The translations under genes were made by a program, and so were the position numbers. This document shows, one piece after another, positions 13,564-20,611 of a stretch of 20,785 nucleotides of DNA (its first letter is position 1; every line of letters begins with the position of its first letter). The stretch comes from an uncultured archaeon (GTDB taxonomy: Archaea > Halobacteriota > Methanosarcinia > Methanotrichales > Methanotrichaceae): the NCBI GenBank assembly GCA_902385025.1, contig CABMDX010000293.1:1-20785 (forward strand), written 5' to 3'. A model generated the notes under the pieces. The model saw only the letters and a program-made list of their open reading frames with translations. It was not told where the DNA came from and searched no databases.

Positions 13564-14735
13564 GCTGTTTTTTCCCGTCCTCTGCTAAAATTTAAATCGA
13601 AGGGGTCAAAGATCAGATCGGCTTCTTCCGGCTCAATGAAGCGGAGGCCCTTTGCTGCTATCTCTTCAGGGCTTTGCAGCGGATCGGAGACATAAACATC
13701 CAGCCCCTTTTGCACCAGCAGCCTGGCCAGGGCCATGTTTCTGCTGTGATAGAACTCCTTTACGCAGGCGCGAAATGTGATGCCTCTGATGCATATCTTG
13801 ATCTTTGCAAGCGGTTTGTCGATCTTCAGGCACTGGCGCAGGACTTCCTCAGCCCAGTACTGAATCATCTCGTCGTTGACCTCCCGTGCTGTGCGAAGCA
13901 GCCGGCAATGGCTGAAGCTTTCCTGCTTCTCCATCTCTTTAATGAGAAACCAGGGATATACAGGAATGCAGTGGCCTCCCACACCTGTGGAAGGCAGATG
14001 GATATGACAGTATTGATGGTTGGCATATTCCCTGGCCTCGAAGAAGTCGATGTCCATATCTTTGGCAATCTTGAGCAGCTCATTTGCCAGAGCTACATTC
14101 ACATCCCTGTAGCAGCCCTCCATGACCTTGATCATCTCTGCCACCCTGGCCGAGGAGACAAGATGCAGATTGGGGATGAACCTCGTATAGACCTGAAAGG
14201 CTTTCTGGCCGCTCTCTTCATCGGTGCCTCCGATTACTTTGGGAAACTCCCTCAGCCTGGAAAGGCTATAGCCCGTCATGATCCTCTCCGGGGAATAGGC
14301 AAGCGAGAAGTCCTCCTTTTCGAGGCCGCTGGATTGGCATAGCCAGCTCCTGACAGGCCCATCTGTTGTGCCTGGCGGAAAGGTGGTCTCCAGGACTACG
14401 AGATCTCCCTTTTTAAGGATCTTGCCAAGGCTTTTCAGGGCCTTTTCCATAATGGTGAAGTCGGGGTTCGCGCTCTGGTCCACGAAGAGTGGCACTATCA
14501 CTATGAAGGTGCGGCAGACGGCGGCGTCCTGGAAGTTTGATGTGGCTACCAGTTCCTTCCCTCCATGCTGAGCTATCAGCTCCTCAAGGCCCTCCTCCTC
14601 GGGAATGGGGTTTATCCCCTGGTTTATGAGACGGCAAAGCTCCTCGTTTATGTCCACGCCCATGACCTTGATGCCGCTGTCAGCCGCAACGGCTGCCAGT
14701 GGCAGCCCGGCTTTGCCAATGCCTATGATCGCGAT
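13560..14735 (-). CDS. wbpA: UDP-N-acetyl sugar 6-dehydrogenase (WbpA/WecC type) with no canonical start
   Basis: NAD-dependent four-electron oxidation of a UDP-HexNAc to the uronic acid. Visible motifs are IAIIGIGKAGLPLAAV (NAD Rossmann loop), MGVDIN, YSPERIMTGYS, EGCYRDVNVALANEL and the catalytic cysteine in GVGGHCIPVYPWF. The first ATG in frame (14663) lies after the NAD loop and would delete it. Upstream the frame is open to 14762, just after an in-frame TAG, but contains no ATG, GTG or TTG. The end given here, 14735, is an ATC codon that would yield a normal N-terminus; GAGG lies 11 bases before it. Alternatives are a +1 frameshift from the acetyltransferase, or a sequence error. The C-terminal domain is shorter than usual. 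The stop overlaps the glycosyltransferase start. Confidence 0.85.
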   Translation of the reverse strand: MAIIGIGKAGLPLAAVAADSGIKVMGVDINEELCRLINQGINPIPEEEGLEELIAQHGGKELVATSNFQDAAVCRTFIVIVPLFVDQSANPDFTIMEKALKSLGKILKKGDLVVLETTFPPGTTDGPVRSWLCQSSGLEKEDFSLAYSPERIMTGYSLSRLREFPKVIGGTDEESGQKAFQVYTRFIPNLHLVSSARVAEMIKVMEGCYRDVNVALANELLKIAKDMDIDFFEAREYANHQYCHIHLPSTGVGGHCIPVYPWFLIKEMEKQESFSHCRLLRTAREVNDEMIQYWAEEVLRQCLKIDKPLAKIKICIRGITFRACVKEFYHSRNMALARLLVQKGLDVYVSDPLQSPEEIAAKGLRFIEPEEADLIFDPFDLNFSRGREKTA

Positions 14736-14754
14736 CTCCGCTTTATCCTCAGAC

Positions 14755-15339
14755 TTATCTCGCTACCTTCCTTATCTGGACTTCCTTTCCGCAGGCTTTG
14801 CACTGATAGACCATTGCCTTTGAATCCTCTCTTTTTGGTTCTCTCAGTCTTTGGCCGCAGTAGCAGACCCATCCCTTCAGCCCGGCTGGATTTCCAGTGA
14901 CCAGAGCAAAAGGCGGCACATCCTCGGCCACCACGGACCCTGCACCGATGAGGGCATACTCTCCCACGGTAATGCCGCAGACAAGCGTTGCATTGGCGCC
15001 GATGCTCGCGCCCCTGCAGATGCGAGTAATAGCCACACGCCCCTCATCCCAGATGAATGCCCGCGGGTAGAGGTCATTGGTGAAGGTGGCGGAAGGGCCT
15101 ATGAAGACATCATCCTCGATGGTTACACCATTATAAACGGATACAAAGTTCTGGATCTTGACATTATTGCCGATCAACGCACCCGCATCAACATAAACGC
15201 TCTTTCCGATATTGCAGTTCATTCCGATTTCTGCGCCCATTCGCACATGGGCAAAGTGCCAGATCCGGGTACCATCCCCAATCTTATCGCTCTCAACAAC
15301 TGCCGTGGAATGGGCATAGAAGCTCTTTTGGCAATTCAT
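14755..15339 (-). CDS. wbpD: UDP-2-acetamido-3-amino-glucuronate N-acetyltransferase (WbpD/WlbB type)
   Basis: A 194-residue left-handed beta-helix enzyme built of hexapeptide repeats (for example IGDGTR, IGMNCN, IGNNVK, IEDDVF, IGANAT, IGAGSV). The motif PSATFTNDLYPRA with N88 is the signature of WlbB/WbpD, which acetylate the 3-amino group of UDP-GlcNAc3NA using acetyl-CoA. After the helix comes GNPAGLKGWVCYCG and a CKACG pair, a small zinc-ribbon-like C-terminal addition found in this subgroup. ATG 15339 starts six bases after the oxidoreductase stop. The C-terminus (KVAR then TAA) overlaps the open frame of the dehydrogenase, which matters for that gene's missing start. Confidence 0.88.
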   Translation of the reverse strand: MNCQKSFYAHSTAVVESDKIGDGTRIWHFAHVRMGAEIGMNCNIGKSVYVDAGALIGNNVKIQNFVSVYNGVTIEDDVFIGPSATFTNDLYPRAFIWDEGRVAITRICRGASIGANATLVCGITVGEYALIGAGSVVAEDVPPFALVTGNPAGLKGWVCYCGQRLREPKREDSKAMVYQCKACGKEVQIRKVAR

Positions 15340-15345
15340 GCTCTC

Positions 15346-16284
15346 TCACTTCCCTGGTCTGGAGCCCATTTTTATATGCAGCCCGGATTTAATCTGGTCG
15401 CAGATCCTCAGGTTCTTCAGGGCTTCGTCGGGTGTGACAGGGAAGCTCTTGCCGCTCCGAACGCAGTCCAGGAATGTCTTCAGCTCCACTTTCAGAGGCT
15501 CCACCTTATTGACCAGCACCTTCTCGATGATGTTCTCCTGCGTATAGCGCTCGTTTTCCACACCGTATTTGCCGGGCTTTCGGTAGATGTAGACTTCCTG
15601 AGTCATGAAGTCCCCTTCTGCCGTGAAGTCCTCTGCCTCGACATAGAAGGTTCGAAACTTCTTGGAGGATAGGCGGCTGGCCGATATGGCCACCACGGAA
15701 TCGCAAAAGACCGCCAGGGCTTCGCAGACATTGCCGCTTCCTGCGCTATGGATCTTGAGGGCTTCCTCGCCTGGGAAGAGAACATTGAAGACTATATCGA
15801 TATCATGGATCATGAGGTCTTCAACCACAGAGGCATCTGTGATGCGGCTTGATGTGGGGTTATGCCTCTTGATTGATACGTAGTCTGGCCTTGCGGCGAT
15901 CTTCTTGATCTCCTGCACGATTGGGTTGAACCTCTCGATATGGCCCACACCGACAACAATATCCTTTCTGCGAAGGATCGCCAGGAGCTCCTCGCCTTCC
16001 TTGACCGTGAGGGTGATGGGCTTTTCGATGAGGCAGCTCTTGCCCATGGCGATTGCCCTTTTGGCGGTCTCAAAATGATATTTGGTGGGCGTACAGATGC
16101 TGACCGCATCAACCATTTGCAGCAGTTCATCCTGTGAGCTGCAGATTGTGGCCAGGTCTCTGGCCCGCTCTGCGTTCTTTTGGAGCGGATCATAAACAAA
16201 AAGTCTGTCTACTCCTTTCAGCTCTGAGTAGACGCGCAAATGATTTCGGCCCATGGTGCCGACGCCTATTATACCGACATCCAT
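15346..16284 (-). CDS. wbpB: Gfo/Idh/MocA oxidoreductase, UDP-GlcNAcA 3-dehydrogenase type (WbpB-like)
   Basis: A 312-residue oxidoreductase with an N-terminal NAD-binding fold (VGIIGVGTMGRNHLRVY), the family motif EKPITLT containing the catalytic-region lysine, GVGHIERFNP, and MIHDIDIVF in the substrate domain. In the diacetamido-uronic acid pathway this enzyme oxidises C3 of UDP-GlcNAc uronic acid so the aminotransferase can install an amine; characterised homologues recycle NADH with 2-oxoglutarate. GAGGT lies about eight bases before ATG 16284, inside the spacer after the aminotransferase stop (3-base gap). Its stop is six bases before the acetyltransferase. The assignment to WbpB rather than another sugar dehydrogenase rests on operon context. 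Confidence 0.85.
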   Translation of the reverse strand: MDVGIIGVGTMGRNHLRVYSELKGVDRLFVYDPLQKNAERARDLATICSSQDELLQMVDAVSICTPTKYHFETAKRAIAMGKSCLIEKPITLTVKEGEELLAILRRKDIVVGVGHIERFNPIVQEIKKIAARPDYVSIKRHNPTSSRITDASVVEDLMIHDIDIVFNVLFPGEEALKIHSAGSGNVCEALAVFCDSVVAISASRLSSKKFRTFYVEAEDFTAEGDFMTQEVYIYRKPGKYGVENERYTQENIIEKVLVNKVEPLKVELKTFLDCVRSGKSFPVTPDEALKNLRICDQIKSGLHIKMGSRPGK

Positions 16285-16287
16285 GCC

Positions 16288-17391
16288 TCAGACCTCGAAG
16301 CCGTTCAGGGTATCTGCTATGTATTGAATTTGCTCTCTGGAGAGGGATGGATGAACGGGCAGGCTCAACACCTTTCGAGAGACATCTTCTGCCACGGGGC
16401 ACTTCTCCCTGCCGTATCCAAGATCGCGGTAGAGAGGCTGCTCGTATACGGCTTTGGGATAGTGCACAGCCGATCCGATTCCCCTGTCCTGCAGGTAATC
16501 CGTCAGCCTTTCTCTTGAAGCGGGAAAGTCGTCTTCCACCCTGACCACGTACTGGTGATAGACATGGCGCACATCCTTTGAACGGTATGGCGGGGTGATG
16601 CCCTTCGCCTTTATCGACAGATAGAGCATTGCTGCGTTGTCGATCCTTTTGGCGGTGAACTCCTCGAGCTTTTGAAGCTGCACGAGACCTATGGCTGCCT
16701 GAATATTCATCATTCTATAGTTGTAGCCCAGAGACACGTGATTGTATTTTCCCTCATCGCCGTGATTGCGCAGCAGGCGCAGCCTGGCAGCCAGAGCATC
16801 ATCATTGGTGGTGATCATGCCGCCCTCGCCTGTTGTCATGTTCTTGGTAGGGTAAAAGGAGAAGCAGCCAATGCCTGTTGAACCCACCTTCTTTCCCTGA
16901 TACTCTGCCCCATGGGCCTGGGCGCAGTCCTCTACCAATGCCAGATTATGGTCTTCGCAGATCTGCGAGACTGCCTTGAGGTCGAAGGGCTGGCCATAAA
17001 GGTGCACGCCGACAACCGCCCGTGTTTTGGGCGTGATCTTGCCTGCCAGATCATCGGGATCGATGTTGAAAGTCCTCGGATCCACATCGGCAAAAACCGG
17101 CTTAAGGCCCTGATAGAGAGCGCAGTTGGCAGTGGCGATGAAGGTGAAGGCAGGTGATATGACCTCGTCTCCTGGCTGAAGGTTTAGGCCTTTCAGAGCC
17201 AGGTCCAGGGCAATGGTGCCGTTGCTCACAGCAATGGAATCCCTCACGCCCAGGTACTCTGAGAACTCCTCCTCAAAACGCTTGACTTGCTCACCCTGGG
17301 TGAGCATGCCTGACCTCAGCACCCGAGAGACCGCTTCGATCTCTTCATTCCCAATTATGGGCCTGGCTATGGGAATAAAATCTCTCATCAT
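16288..17391 (-). CDS. wbpE: DegT/DnrJ/EryC1 sugar aminotransferase (WbpE-like)
   Basis: A 367-residue PLP-dependent aminotransferase. The PLP lysine is in FYPTKNMTTGEGGM, preceded by VEDCAQAHGA, whose Asp holds the pyridine nitrogen, and by GTIALDLALKGL; this is the standard DegT fold at standard length. It should transfer the glutamate amino group to the 3-keto UDP-sugar made by the neighbouring oxidoreductase. The start is taken as ATG 17391 (ATG 17388 follows it directly); an in-frame extension to 17472 runs into the upstream gene and is not family-like. No strong ribosome site is visible. The gap to the GlmU-like gene upstream is 29 bases and to the oxidoreductase downstream 3 bases. Confidence 0.9.
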   Translation of the reverse strand: MMRDFIPIARPIIGNEEIEAVSRVLRSGMLTQGEQVKRFEEEFSEYLGVRDSIAVSNGTIALDLALKGLNLQPGDEVISPAFTFIATANCALYQGLKPVFADVDPRTFNIDPDDLAGKITPKTRAVVGVHLYGQPFDLKAVSQICEDHNLALVEDCAQAHGAEYQGKKVGSTGIGCFSFYPTKNMTTGEGGMITTNDDALAARLRLLRNHGDEGKYNHVSLGYNYRMMNIQAAIGLVQLQKLEEFTAKRIDNAAMLYLSIKAKGITPPYRSKDVRHVYHQYVVRVEDDFPASRERLTDYLQDRGIGSAVHYPKAVYEQPLYRDLGYGREKCPVAEDVSRKVLSLPVHPSLSREQIQYIADTLNGFEV

Positions 17392-17420
17392 TTTATTCTT
17401 GTCTTTCGCCTTGAAAAGGC

Positions 17421-18620
17421 TTATTGTTTGGAAATGACCAGGCCTTTTAAAGTCGCTGCTGGCAGACCCCAAAATCCGGATTCGATGACAGTACCGGTAT
17501 AAATTGTGGTATTGATGCCCGTCCTACAATCATCTCCCATGATGGCGCCGAGCTTGCGTCTGCCGCTATCCACTCTCTCTCCCTTGATGAATGATTTGAT
17601 GTTTGACTTGTCATGGCGCAGATTGGAGCAGATGGTGCCTGCTCCAAAATTGCATCTCTCTCCTATGATGCTGTCTCCGACATAAGAAAGGTGGCCTATC
17701 TTTGTGCCGTTCATGATGGCGCTGTTTTTGACCTCCACAGCATTGCCCACGCGCACATCATCGCCTATGCAGGTTGTGGCCCGGATGAAGCAGTTGGGGC
17801 CAATGTCGCAATTCCCGCCAATCAGAACAGGGCCGATGATGTAGGCTCCGGAGCGAATGATTGTGCCCTCGCCGATGGACACATCTCCTTTCAGGACTGC
17901 GCCGGGCTCGATCTCTCCTCGGATTTCGGGCTTTGTGTCTTTGAGCAGGAACTCGTTTGCGGCAAGGATATCCCAGGGCCTGCCGATTTCCAGCCAATTT
18001 TTGAGCGTGACGATTCCAACCTTCTCCTGCGTGGCAAGCAGGTTCAGGCCGTCCGTCAGCTCGTACTCGCCCCGCTCAGATAGCGGCACAGCGCGCATGG
18101 CCTCAAAGATGCTTCTGCTGAAATGGTAGATGCCGGCGTTTGCAAGGTTTGATGGCGGCTTCTGGCTCTTCTCAACCACGGATCTGAAGATGCCGTTTTC
18201 CTGTAGGAAGACGCCGTATCTCTGGGGATCGGAGACCTCGATGGCAGAGACGGCATTGCCGGCGCAGGCCATGGACCGCAGGGCCTCTGCATCGGGAAGC
18301 ACATCTCCGTTCAGAACCATGAATCGATCCTCTGCCTTATCTTCTGCCGCCATGAGGGCATGGCCCGTGCCCATCTGCTTATCCTGAATCGCGTATTCTA
18401 TCTTCACACCCAGGCGGCTGCCGTCGCCGAAGTGGGAGCGGACATATTCTGCGCCGTATCCTACTACGATTACAAAGCTGTCCAGGCCCGCAGCCTGCGC
18501 CCTCTGGACGATATGCTCCAGAAATGGCTTTCCTGCTACGGGAAGCATGACCTTGGGGCGGCGGGCGGTCAGGGGGCGCATCCTGCTGCCTTCACCTGCG
18601 GCGAGAACTATTGCTTGCAT
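17421..18620 (-). CDS. glmU: GlmU-like bifunctional sugar-1-phosphate nucleotidylyltransferase/acetyltransferase
   Basis: A 399-residue two-domain enzyme. Residues 1 to about 235 are the nucleotidyltransferase, with the signature LAAGEGSRMRPLT, then KVMLPVAGKP, QMGTGHAL and LNGDVLPD for the metal and nucleotide. From about 245 a left-handed beta helix follows (IEPGAVLKGDVSIGEGTIIRSG) through SYVGDSIIGERCNFGAGT and NLRHDKSNIK to the C-terminus, matching archaeal GlmU-type proteins that acetylate GlcN-1-P and join it to UTP. The product UDP-GlcNAc is the precursor for the four enzymes downstream. ATG 18620 is the operon's first start codon; a TATA-like element and an inverted repeat lie upstream. 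Confidence 0.9.
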   Translation of the reverse strand: MQAIVLAAGEGSRMRPLTARRPKVMLPVAGKPFLEHIVQRAQAAGLDSFVIVVGYGAEYVRSHFGDGSRLGVKIEYAIQDKQMGTGHALMAAEDKAEDRFMVLNGDVLPDAEALRSMACAGNAVSAIEVSDPQRYGVFLQENGIFRSVVEKSQKPPSNLANAGIYHFSRSIFEAMRAVPLSERGEYELTDGLNLLATQEKVGIVTLKNWLEIGRPWDILAANEFLLKDTKPEIRGEIEPGAVLKGDVSIGEGTIIRSGAYIIGPVLIGGNCDIGPNCFIRATTCIGDDVRVGNAVEVKNSAIMNGTKIGHLSYVGDSIIGERCNFGAGTICSNLRHDKSNIKSFIKGERVDSGRRKLGAIMGDDCRTGINTTIYTGTVIESGFWGLPAATLKGLVISKQ

Positions 18621-18630
18621 GTGATTACCA

Positions 18631-18649
18631 CAACCTATGTCCTAGGTTG
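18631..18649. repeat. Perfect inverted repeat in the divergent promoter region (candidate operator)
   Basis: CAACCTA (18631-18637) and TAGGTTG (18643-18649) are perfect inverted arms around TGTCC. The repeat sits between the glmU start codon and the shared TATA-like element, where a bound protein would block at least the glmU operon. Confidence 0.5.
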
Positions 18650-18655
18650 CTGGAT

Positions 18656-18664
18656 CTTAAAAAG
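18656..18664. promoter_or_regulatory. TATA-like element shared by divergent glmU operon and regulator gene
   Basis: CTTAAAAAG on the plus strand reads CTTTTTAAG on the minus strand, so one AT-rich site could serve either direction. It lies 36-44 bases before the glmU ATG and 53-61 bases before the regulator ATG, both acceptable for archaeal promoters. Confidence 0.4.
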
Positions 18665-18716
18665 GCTTTGTCAAGAAACCGAAAATGCTTTAGAGTTATT
18701 CACCCTTCCTACGTGC

Positions 18717-19361
18717 ATGTTGGATGAGTTTGCTCGCTACTGTGCCTTGCAACGCGATCAGGCGCCGTTAGCCAATCTTCTGATCTACCTGAAACGAAAG
18801 GGCGGGTACGTACAGCTCAACCAGATCTGGCGAGAGCTGGGGCCTGCGGGCGGAGGCCCCTTCTGGAATCAGACCACCCTCATCAACAAGCTGGATAAGC
18901 TTGAGAGGCTGGAGGTGGTGACAAAAGAGCTTCGGATTCTGCCCTCTCCACGTGCCGAGGCCAAGAAGAAGACCAACACCTTCTACCGTCTGAGCCCGAC
19001 CACTCTCCTTTACCCTTACATCTTCGGCATGCTCAAGATTTACAGGGAAGAGCCGGATAAGTACTCCTCGGAGCTTGTGACAAAGCCCCTCGATCATTTA
19101 TGCGATCTTGTGGGTGGATCAGATTCCAGCGAAACAATGGTGGGCCGCGAGCTGGAGGTGGCAATGGAGCTGATTCGCGAGGTCTTCTCCGTGGGTGGCG
19201 ACGAGGTGAAGAGGATGATCCATGAGAGGATGGCGCGCAAAGGGATGATCAGGGATCGCAAAAGGGTGCCGCCAGCAGATGATCACGAGAAGGCAGCCAA
19301 GACAAAAAGAGGCAGAAAAAAGAAGAAAAGCGACGCCGTTATGGTGGAGCCGCAACTCTAG
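18717..19361 (+). CDS. Predicted winged-helix DNA-binding protein, unknown family
   Basis: A 214-residue protein that I do not assign to a named family. Residues about 15-75 look like a winged helix-turn-helix: APLANLLIYLKRKGGYVQLNQIWREL, then TTLINKLDKLERLEVVTKEL with a wing ending in the basic KKKTNTFYRL. The middle (about 85-160) is helical and may dimerise. The C-terminus is very basic (KTKRGRKKKKS), suited to nucleic acid contact. ATG 18717 is the best start; the same frame continues 357 bases upstream, but that part is antisense to glmU and spurious. No clear ribosome site is visible, so initiation is uncertain. It faces the glycan operon across a 96-base gap with an inverted repeat, consistent with a local or self-acting regulator. 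Confidence 0.65.
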   Translation: MLDEFARYCALQRDQAPLANLLIYLKRKGGYVQLNQIWRELGPAGGGPFWNQTTLINKLDKLERLEVVTKELRILPSPRAEAKKKTNTFYRLSPTTLLYPYIFGMLKIYREEPDKYSSELVTKPLDHLCDLVGGSDSSETMVGRELEVAMELIREVFSVGGDEVKRMIHERMARKGMIRDRKRVPPADDHEKAAKTKRGRKKKKSDAVMVEPQL

Positions 19362-19455
19362 CTCCACCGTTCTTTCTGAGTACTTTTGGCATCTATCAGG
19401 CATTGATGTCCAGGGTCAAGATGCCTAACATTGATCTTTGCAGCGAAGACGATTT

Positions 19456-19494
19456 TAAAAAGATTATGCGCAATGCGGGATATTTATTCCGCAT
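19456..19494 (-). terminator. Terminator hairpin spanning the stop codon of the FBP aldolase/phosphatase gene
   Basis: Bases 19473-19481 pair with 19486-19494 (nine pairs, one G-U) around a 4-nt loop that includes part of the minus-strand TAA. On the minus strand, TGCGCATAATC and five T residues (19460-19456) follow. The remaining spacer to the regulator gene (19362-19455) shows nothing else. Confidence 0.45.
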
Positions 19495-20611
19495 CCACGA
19501 ACCTGTTCTCCAGGGTCTTCATGACATGGGGGAGTGTGGTGTATTCCATGTCCTCCATGGGCAGCCTCTGCGGCTCGAAGGGGCCGTGTGCTCGCAGATA
19601 GTCTGTGATCTGCAGGCATCTCTGCCTTGTCAGGTCATAGGCCACGTCCTTGAAGAGATCGACAGGTCCCACGAAGTTGCCATAGGCCATCTGGAAGCCT
19701 GCGGCGATGACTCTGGGCGGGCCGTCGAATCTGGTGGGGTGTGCAGTCTCAAATGAGCAGGGCATAAGGGGGCCATTGTGGCTGCCGCGCATCCATCCGC
19801 TGACCAGGTGGCCAAGAGCAAAAGGCTCCAGCACCTCTCCGAGGGCCGGCAGGCCGGACTGGCATCTGACCAGGGCCACCGGGTCATCTTTGCCTACATA
19901 GGTTCCGGCTGTCTGGTAGAGCTTCTCCGTGCTCACCACGGCCACAGCTTCCTGCTCTGAGATCTTGCTGTTCGGCTTGCAGAATACTCTCTTGATCACA
20001 TAGCGGCTCTTGGCACCGATGAGAGCCAGAAGATCGTACATCTCGCCAGGGCAGTCCATGAAGACCTTCTTGTGCTCCATGATGTCCCAGACCTCGAAGG
20101 TGAAGCCATTGTGGCAGGCTGGATCGATTACGAGACCTGCTGTATTTAAGGGGTCCGCGAATATCTTGAAAATAGGCAGATTGAAGGCTCCGGGCTCGGT
20201 CTTGTCCATCATAAAGGCCACGACGGGCTCGCTGGTGCGTTCATTTATCTCCATCTCTGCTACGCCCGGTCCCATTCCACGAATATTGCCGCTGAAGGCG
20301 TCAGCCAGCAGATCCTGGCCAGCTCCGTAGAGCTTGAGTTTTTTGGCCTTTTCCGTAGCATCCTCGAAGGTCTCCCAGGCCAGGGCATGAATCTCGCCGT
20401 TGTCGCAGCCCTTTTTGTGGCTCATTATGAGCTCCAGGTCGTCGCCGCAGGCCAGCACCCTAAAGTCTATCAATGCCCCTGACTTCTTTGCTTCTTCAAG
20501 CTTTGACTCAGCCGTCTCGATCAATGCCGGATGGACCGAGGAGTGGCCGGGATAGCCACCCACATCGGCTTTGATTAAGCTGATTGTGATCTTTGTCGTC
20601 TCAAATCCCAC
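19484..20611 (-). CDS. fbp: Fructose-1,6-bisphosphate aldolase/phosphatase (archaeal bifunctional, class V FBPase)
   Basis: A 375-residue bifunctional gluconeogenic enzyme that condenses triose phosphates and then dephosphorylates FBP to fructose-6-phosphate. Family blocks are intact: ISLIKADVGGYPGHSSVHP, LACGDDLELIMSH, FSGNIRGMGPGVAEME, KTEPGAFNLPIFKIFADP and FDGPPRVIAAGFQ. The catalytic residues known from structures (Tyr229, Lys232 as Schiff base, Tyr348) map to Y238 and K241 in TYVGKDDP and Y357 in EYTTLP, a constant offset of nine. GTG 20611 gives the usual N-terminus but lacks a good ribosome site; an in-frame TTG at 20638 with GAGGTGA further upstream is an alternative. In a methanogen it feeds hexose and amino-sugar synthesis. 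Confidence 0.95.
   Translation of the reverse strand: MGFETTKITISLIKADVGGYPGHSSVHPALIETAESKLEEAKKSGALIDFRVLACGDDLELIMSHKKGCDNGEIHALAWETFEDATEKAKKLKLYGAGQDLLADAFSGNIRGMGPGVAEMEINERTSEPVVAFMMDKTEPGAFNLPIFKIFADPLNTAGLVIDPACHNGFTFEVWDIMEHKKVFMDCPGEMYDLLALIGAKSRYVIKRVFCKPNSKISEQEAVAVVSTEKLYQTAGTYVGKDDPVALVRCQSGLPALGEVLEPFALGHLVSGWMRGSHNGPLMPCSFETAHPTRFDGPPRVIAAGFQMAYGNFVGPVDLFKDVAYDLTRQRCLQITDYLRAHGPFEPQRLPMEDMEYTTLPHVMKTLENRFVDAE

Noticed and set aside
13674-14342. 222-codon plus-strand open frame
   Set aside because: Antisense shadow of the sugar dehydrogenase, which has intact catalytic motifs.
14851-15672. 273-codon plus-strand open frame
   Set aside because: Antisense to the acetyltransferase and oxidoreductase; periodic look comes from the hexapeptide repeats read backwards.
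18360-18716. N-terminal extension of the winged-helix protein
   Set aside because: It is antisense to the first third of glmU and lacks any protein-like pattern; ATG 18717 is the first sensible start.
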